Source: Kitasatospora sp. SolWspMP-SS2h (GTDB lineage: Bacteria; Actinomycetota; Actinomycetes; Streptomycetales; Streptomycetaceae). From it: 64,000 bases of DNA. Positions 60,976 through 64,000 of this stretch are shown in pieces. How positions within the stretch are numbered: the first letter of the stretch is position 1; the number at the start of each line of letters is the position of its first letter. The DNA lies in the NCBI RefSeq assembly GCF_003259315.1, contig NZ_QLLT01000019.1, positions 1 through 64,000 on the forward strand. Direction: 5' to 3'. The notes beneath the pieces were generated by a model that was not told the origin of the DNA, did not search any database, and saw only the letters and a program-made list of their open reading frames with translations. Both the position numbers and the translations under genes were made by a program.

Positions 60976-63506
60976 CACCTCACGAGACCACCCCAGGAGG
61001 GCAGTTGGCCGCCGAGATCGCCGTGATCGGCGGCGGGCTCGGTGGCGTCGCCGCGGCCCTGGCCGCCGCGGAAGCGGGTCACACCGTGGTGCTGACCTGC
61101 GACCAGCAGGTGCTCGGCGGACAGATCACCACCCAACTCGTCCCGGCCCTGGACGAGCACCCGCACATCGAGGCGCCCGGCGGCGCGTCCGCGTCCTACC
61201 GGCGGCTGCGCCGGGCGCTGCGCGCCGAGTACGACGGTGTCGACAACCCCGGCGGCGGCTGGGTCAGCCGCCTGTGCTTCGAGCCCGCCGCGGCGCTCCG
61301 CGTCCTCGACGCCCTGCTCGCCCCGCACGTCGCCGCCGGTCGGCTGCGGATCGTCACCGGCGTGCGCCCCGTCCGGGCGGTGCGCGAAGGCGGACGCCTC
61401 ACCTCGGTACGGCTGCGGGGCCAGGACGGCCGCGAACTCTCCGTCGCCGCCGTACTGTTCTGCGACGCCACCGAGACCGGAGAGCTCCTGCCGCTGGCCG
61501 GCGCGCCCTGGGCGATCGGTTCGGAGGGCCGCGACGCGTTCGGCGAGAGCCTGGCCCTGCCCGGCGGCCCGCACCCGCACGCCGTGCAGTCCTGCACCAC
61601 CGGCCTGCTGGTCGAGCACCGCCCCGGCGAGGACCACACCGTGCCCCGGCCCGAGGGGTACGAACGCTGGCGCGACACCCAGCCGTTCACCCTGGAGATC
61701 GCCGGCTGGGACGACCGCGCGCACCGCTACCGGATGTTCACCGACGGGCCGGACGGCCACCCGCCGTTCTGGACCTACCGGCGGCTGCGCGAGGGCGCGC
61801 GGTTCGGCACCACCGACCTCGCCCTGATCAACTGGGCGGGCAACGACTACGCCGACGCCTCCCTCGTCCACGAGCCCGAACGGGCCGGTGCCGAGTCCCG
61901 CCGGCTGTCGCTGGCGTTCCTGCACTGGCTGCAGACCGAGTGCCCGCGCGACGACGGCACCGGCCGCGGCTACCCGGGCCTGCGCCCGGTCACGGACGAC
62001 GCCTGCGCCCCCGGCGGCCTGGCCGCCGAACCGTACGTGCGGGAGTCCCGCCGCCTGGCCCCGCCCGCGCCCGTCCGGCAGCAGGACCTGGAGCCCGTCC
62101 CCGGCGCGGTCCGCGCCGCGAACCGGCCCGACAGCGGCGGCCTGGCGTTCTACCACATGGACCTGCACGCCCGGATCGGCCACCCGCAGTCGGCGTACTC
62201 GCCCACCGCGCCGTTCCAGGTGCCGCTGTCGGCCCTGGTGGCGGGCAGCCCGCGCAACCTCCTGGCCGCCGCGAAGAACCTGGCGGCCACCCAGGCCGCC
62301 GCGGCCGCCTACCGGGTGCACCACGGCGAATGGGCGGTCGGCGAGGCCGCCGGGACGCTCGCCGCGCAGTCCCTCGACCGGGCCCTCGAACCGGCCGAAC
62401 TGCTCGACGAGCGACAGGAGTTGACGTCCCTCCAGCTCGCCCTCGCCCGGCGCGGCGTGCCGCTCGCCTGGCTGACCGACCTCGACCCGGCCGACCCGCT
62501 GTTCGTCCCCGCCCACCTGCTCGCCGCCGCCGGCGGCCTCGGCGGAGCGCGCCTGGAGCGGCTGACCGCCGACCCCGAGGAGCCCGCCGACGTACGGGAC
62601 CGGGCCGCGCTGGCCGCCGCCGCCGACCTGCTCGCCCCCGGAGCGGGCCGCGCCGCCGACCACCTGCCGGCCACCGCGCCCTGGCAGGACGTCGTCACCG
62701 CGCTGGGCACGGCCGTCGAGCGCCTGCTCCCCGACACCCGCCGAGAGAGGCCGACCGTGCTCCCCGCCGCGCCGCCGCCGTGCCGCCCGCCCCTGCCGCC
62801 CGACCTGGCCGGACGGCTCGTGGTCTCCTGCCAGGCGCTGCCCGGCGAGCCGCTGCACGGGCCGCAGTTCATGGCGCAGATGGCCGTCGCCGCGCACAGC
62901 GGCGGCGCGGCCGCCGTGCGGATCAACGGCCCGGCCGACATCGCCGCCGTCCGGATGGCCGTCCCGCTCCCCGTCATCGGCCTGTGGAAGGACGGCGAGG
63001 ACGGCCCCTACATCACCCCGACCCTCGAACACGCCCTCGCCGTGGCCGAGGCCGGCGCCGACGTCGTCGCCCTGGACGGCACCGGCCGCCCCCGCCCCGA
63101 CGGCCGCACCCTCGCCGAGACGATCGAGGCGCTGCACGCCCGCGGCATCCCCGTCATGGCGGACGTCGCCACCCTGGAGGAGGGCCTGGCCGCGGCCGCC
63201 GCCGGGGCCGACCTGGTGGGCACCACCCTCTCCGGCTACACCCCCGACAGCCCCGACCAGGCCGGACCCGACCTGGCGCTGGTGCGCGCCCTCGCCGAGC
63301 GCCTCGACGTCCCCGTCGTGGCCGAAGGCCGCATCACCACCCCCGACGAAGCCGCCGCCGCCCTCGCCGCCGGCGCCCACACCGTCGTCGTCGGCGGCGC
63401 CATCACCCGCCCCGCCGCCCTGACCGCCCGCTTCGCCACCGCCCTCGCCACCGCCCGCACCGCCGCTCCCGCCACCGCCCGCACCGCCCCGGAGGACCAG
63501 CCGTGA
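60972..63506 (+). CDS. FAD-dependent oxidoreductase fused to NanE (ManNAc-6-P 2-epimerase)
   Basis: 844 aa. Residues 1-590: FAD-binding protein of the FAD_oxidored (PF12831-like) type, with [53 protein letters not shown], and NWAGNDY. A Pro-rich linker lies at about 590-615. Residues about 615-840 are a NanE TIM barrel: [45 protein letters not shown] (catalytic Lys), [21 protein letters not shown] and [13 protein letters not shown] (catalytic Glu). NanE interconverts ManNAc-6-P and GlcNAc-6-P. The frame is open without any stop across the junction, so this is a real fusion. ATGA/GTGA overlaps flank it. Confidence 0.88.
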   Translation: MTPHETTPGGQLAAEIAVIGGGLGGVAAALAAAEAGHTVVLTCDQQVLGGQITTQLVPALDEHPHIEAPGGASASYRRLRRALRAEYDGVDNPGGGWVSRLCFEPAAALRVLDALLAPHVAAGRLRIVTGVRPVRAVREGGRLTSVRLRGQDGRELSVAAVLFCDATETGELLPLAGAPWAIGSEGRDAFGESLALPGGPHPHAVQSCTTGLLVEHRPGEDHTVPRPEGYERWRDTQPFTLEIAGWDDRAHRYRMFTDGPDGHPPFWTYRRLREGARFGTTDLALINWAGNDYADASLVHEPERAGAESRRLSLAFLHWLQTECPRDDGTGRGYPGLRPVTDDACAPGGLAAEPYVRESRRLAPPAPVRQQDLEPVPGAVRAANRPDSGGLAFYHMDLHARIGHPQSAYSPTAPFQVPLSALVAGSPRNLLAAAKNLAATQAAAAAYRVHHGEWAVGEAAGTLAAQSLDRALEPAELLDERQELTSLQLALARRGVPLAWLTDLDPADPLFVPAHLLAAAGGLGGARLERLTADPEEPADVRDRAALAAAADLLAPGAGRAADHLPATAPWQDVVTALGTAVERLLPDTRRERPTVLPAAPPPCRPPLPPDLAGRLVVSCQALPGEPLHGPQFMAQMAVAAHSGGAAAVRINGPADIAAVRMAVPLPVIGLWKDGEDGPYITPTLEHALAVAEAGADVVALDGTGRPRPDGRTLAETIEALHARGIPVMADVATLEEGLAAAAAGADLVGTTLSGYTPDSPDQAGPDLALVRALAERLDVPVVAEGRITTPDEAAAALAAGAHTVVVGGAITRPAALTARFATALATARTAAPATARTAPEDQP

Positions 63507-64000
63507 CCACCACCCCGCCCGTGGACTGCCACGTCGTCACCCACGTGCACTGGGACCGCGAGTGGTACCGCCCGTTCGAGTCCTACCGCGCCCGCCTCGT
63601 CGAACTCGCCGAACGCGTCTGCGACGAACTCGACGACGGCCGGATGACCACCTTCCACCTGGACGGCCAGACCATCGTGCTCGCCGACGTCCAGGCGCTG
63701 CGCCCCGACCTCGCCGACCGGCTCGCCGCCCACGCCCGGGCCGGGCGTCTCACCCTCGGCCCCTGGCACGTGCTCGCCGACAACCAGCTCGTCTCCGGCG
63801 AGAACCTGGTGCGCAACCTGCTGACCGCCCGCCGCTGGGGCACCCGGGTCGGCGTGCTCGCCGACGTCGGCTACTGCCCCGACACCTTCGGCCACCCCGC
63901 CGACCTGCCGCGCATCCTCAACGGCTTCGGCATGGACACCGCCCTGGTGTGGCGCGGCGCCCCCGACGGCGTCGCCCGCTTCCACTGGCGCTCGCCCGAC
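63503..64000 (+). CDS. GH38 alpha-mannosidase (N-terminal part, cut by window end)
   Basis: 166 codons from GTG 63503 (GTGA overlap). The family start [16 protein letters not shown] holds the first zinc ligands (H-x-H-W-D). [40 protein letters not shown] holds the nucleophile Asp (CPDTFGH) and the LPRIL segment. No signal peptide, so it acts in the cytoplasm on imported alpha-mannosides. It is probably followed by further genes outside the window. Confidence 0.92.
   Translation, partial: MTTTPPVDCHVVTHVHWDREWYRPFESYRARLVELAERVCDELDDGRMTTFHLDGQTIVLADVQALRPDLADRLAAHARAGRLTLGPWHVLADNQLVSGENLVRNLLTARRWGTRVGVLADVGYCPDTFGHPADLPRILNGFGMDTALVWRGAPDGVARFHWRSPD

Noticed and set aside
1-64000. CRISPR arrays, rRNA or tRNA genes, known riboswitches, prophage structural genes
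   Set aside because: No regularly spaced repeats, conserved RNA sequence or phage gene order were seen; the only mobile-element trace is the integrase remnant at about 20.0-20.6 kb.

Overview
The window is very high-GC DNA with GTG starts, 4-nt ATGA/GTGA gene overlaps, Tat and lipoprotein signals and DmdR/IdeR-type and DasR-type sites. This fits a Streptomyces/Kitasatospora-like actinomycete chromosome; the genus cannot be fixed from sequence alone. No rRNA, tRNA or CRISPR array was seen.

1-17.8 kb, envelope, metal and signalling genes. The window opens inside an EfeO iron-uptake lipoprotein (minus) behind an iron box. It is followed by a PAP2-PAP2-DedA operon, a TetR regulator, UppP, and a PepSY + DUF347 membrane-protein operon divergent from an OmpR-type two-component system. 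A second OmpR-type system lies next to a FetB-like permease and a second, larger DUF347 protein. A 24-bp operator-like block (23/24 identical) occurs in front of both the DedA operon and the first two-component system, so these probably form one regulon. A MarR gene and a BlaI-M56 peptidase pair close the block. A sialidase-like BNR gene is frameshifted, and a NarL-type kinase survives only as a C-terminal stub.

17.9-21.3 kb, decay and rearrangement. This stretch holds a NUDIX pseudogene, a CitB-type response regulator whose CitA-like kinase is gutted, a tyrosine-integrase remnant and a truncated GH125 alpha-mannosidase. These remnants are joined end to end, which records an old insertion and deletion.

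21.5-42.2 kb, plant hemicellulose utilisation. Genes encode a DUF5060 clan GH-A protein, a GH63-like protein, a GH2 beta-mannosidase, an acetyl-xylan-esterase-type esterase, a secreted GH74-like BNR protein, a ChbG/YdjC deacetylase, an aldo-keto reductase, GH36 alpha-galactosidase, Gfo/Idh/MocA plus TIM-barrel isomerase, GH52 beta-xylosidase and secreted GH12 endoglucanase. An AraC-type regulator follows. At least four promoters share an inverted repeat GTCCATG-N17-CATG(G), arguing for one regulon (xyloglucan/galactoglucomannan-type substrates, inferred).

42.5-50.9 kb, LacI-controlled oligosaccharide uptake. A LacI regulator, LplB/YtcP-type permeases and a large solute-binding lipoprotein are followed by two Gfo/Idh/MocA oxidoreductases and a TIM-barrel isomerase. 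51.1-53.8 kb holds a membrane Ser/Thr kinase and an exported protein of unknown function.

54-64 kb, amino-sugar/mannoside operon. A CUT1 transporter (binding protein + two permeases), GntR/HutC regulator, ROK kinase, DUF4127 protein, a single polypeptide joining an FAD-dependent oxidoreductase to NanE (ManNAc-6-P epimerase), and the start of a GH38 alpha-mannosidase run in one direction. Every junction from the second permease on is a 4-nt overlap. A near-palindrome resembling the DasR site sits just downstream of the likely promoter. This operon is the most likely place for an undescribed pathway.
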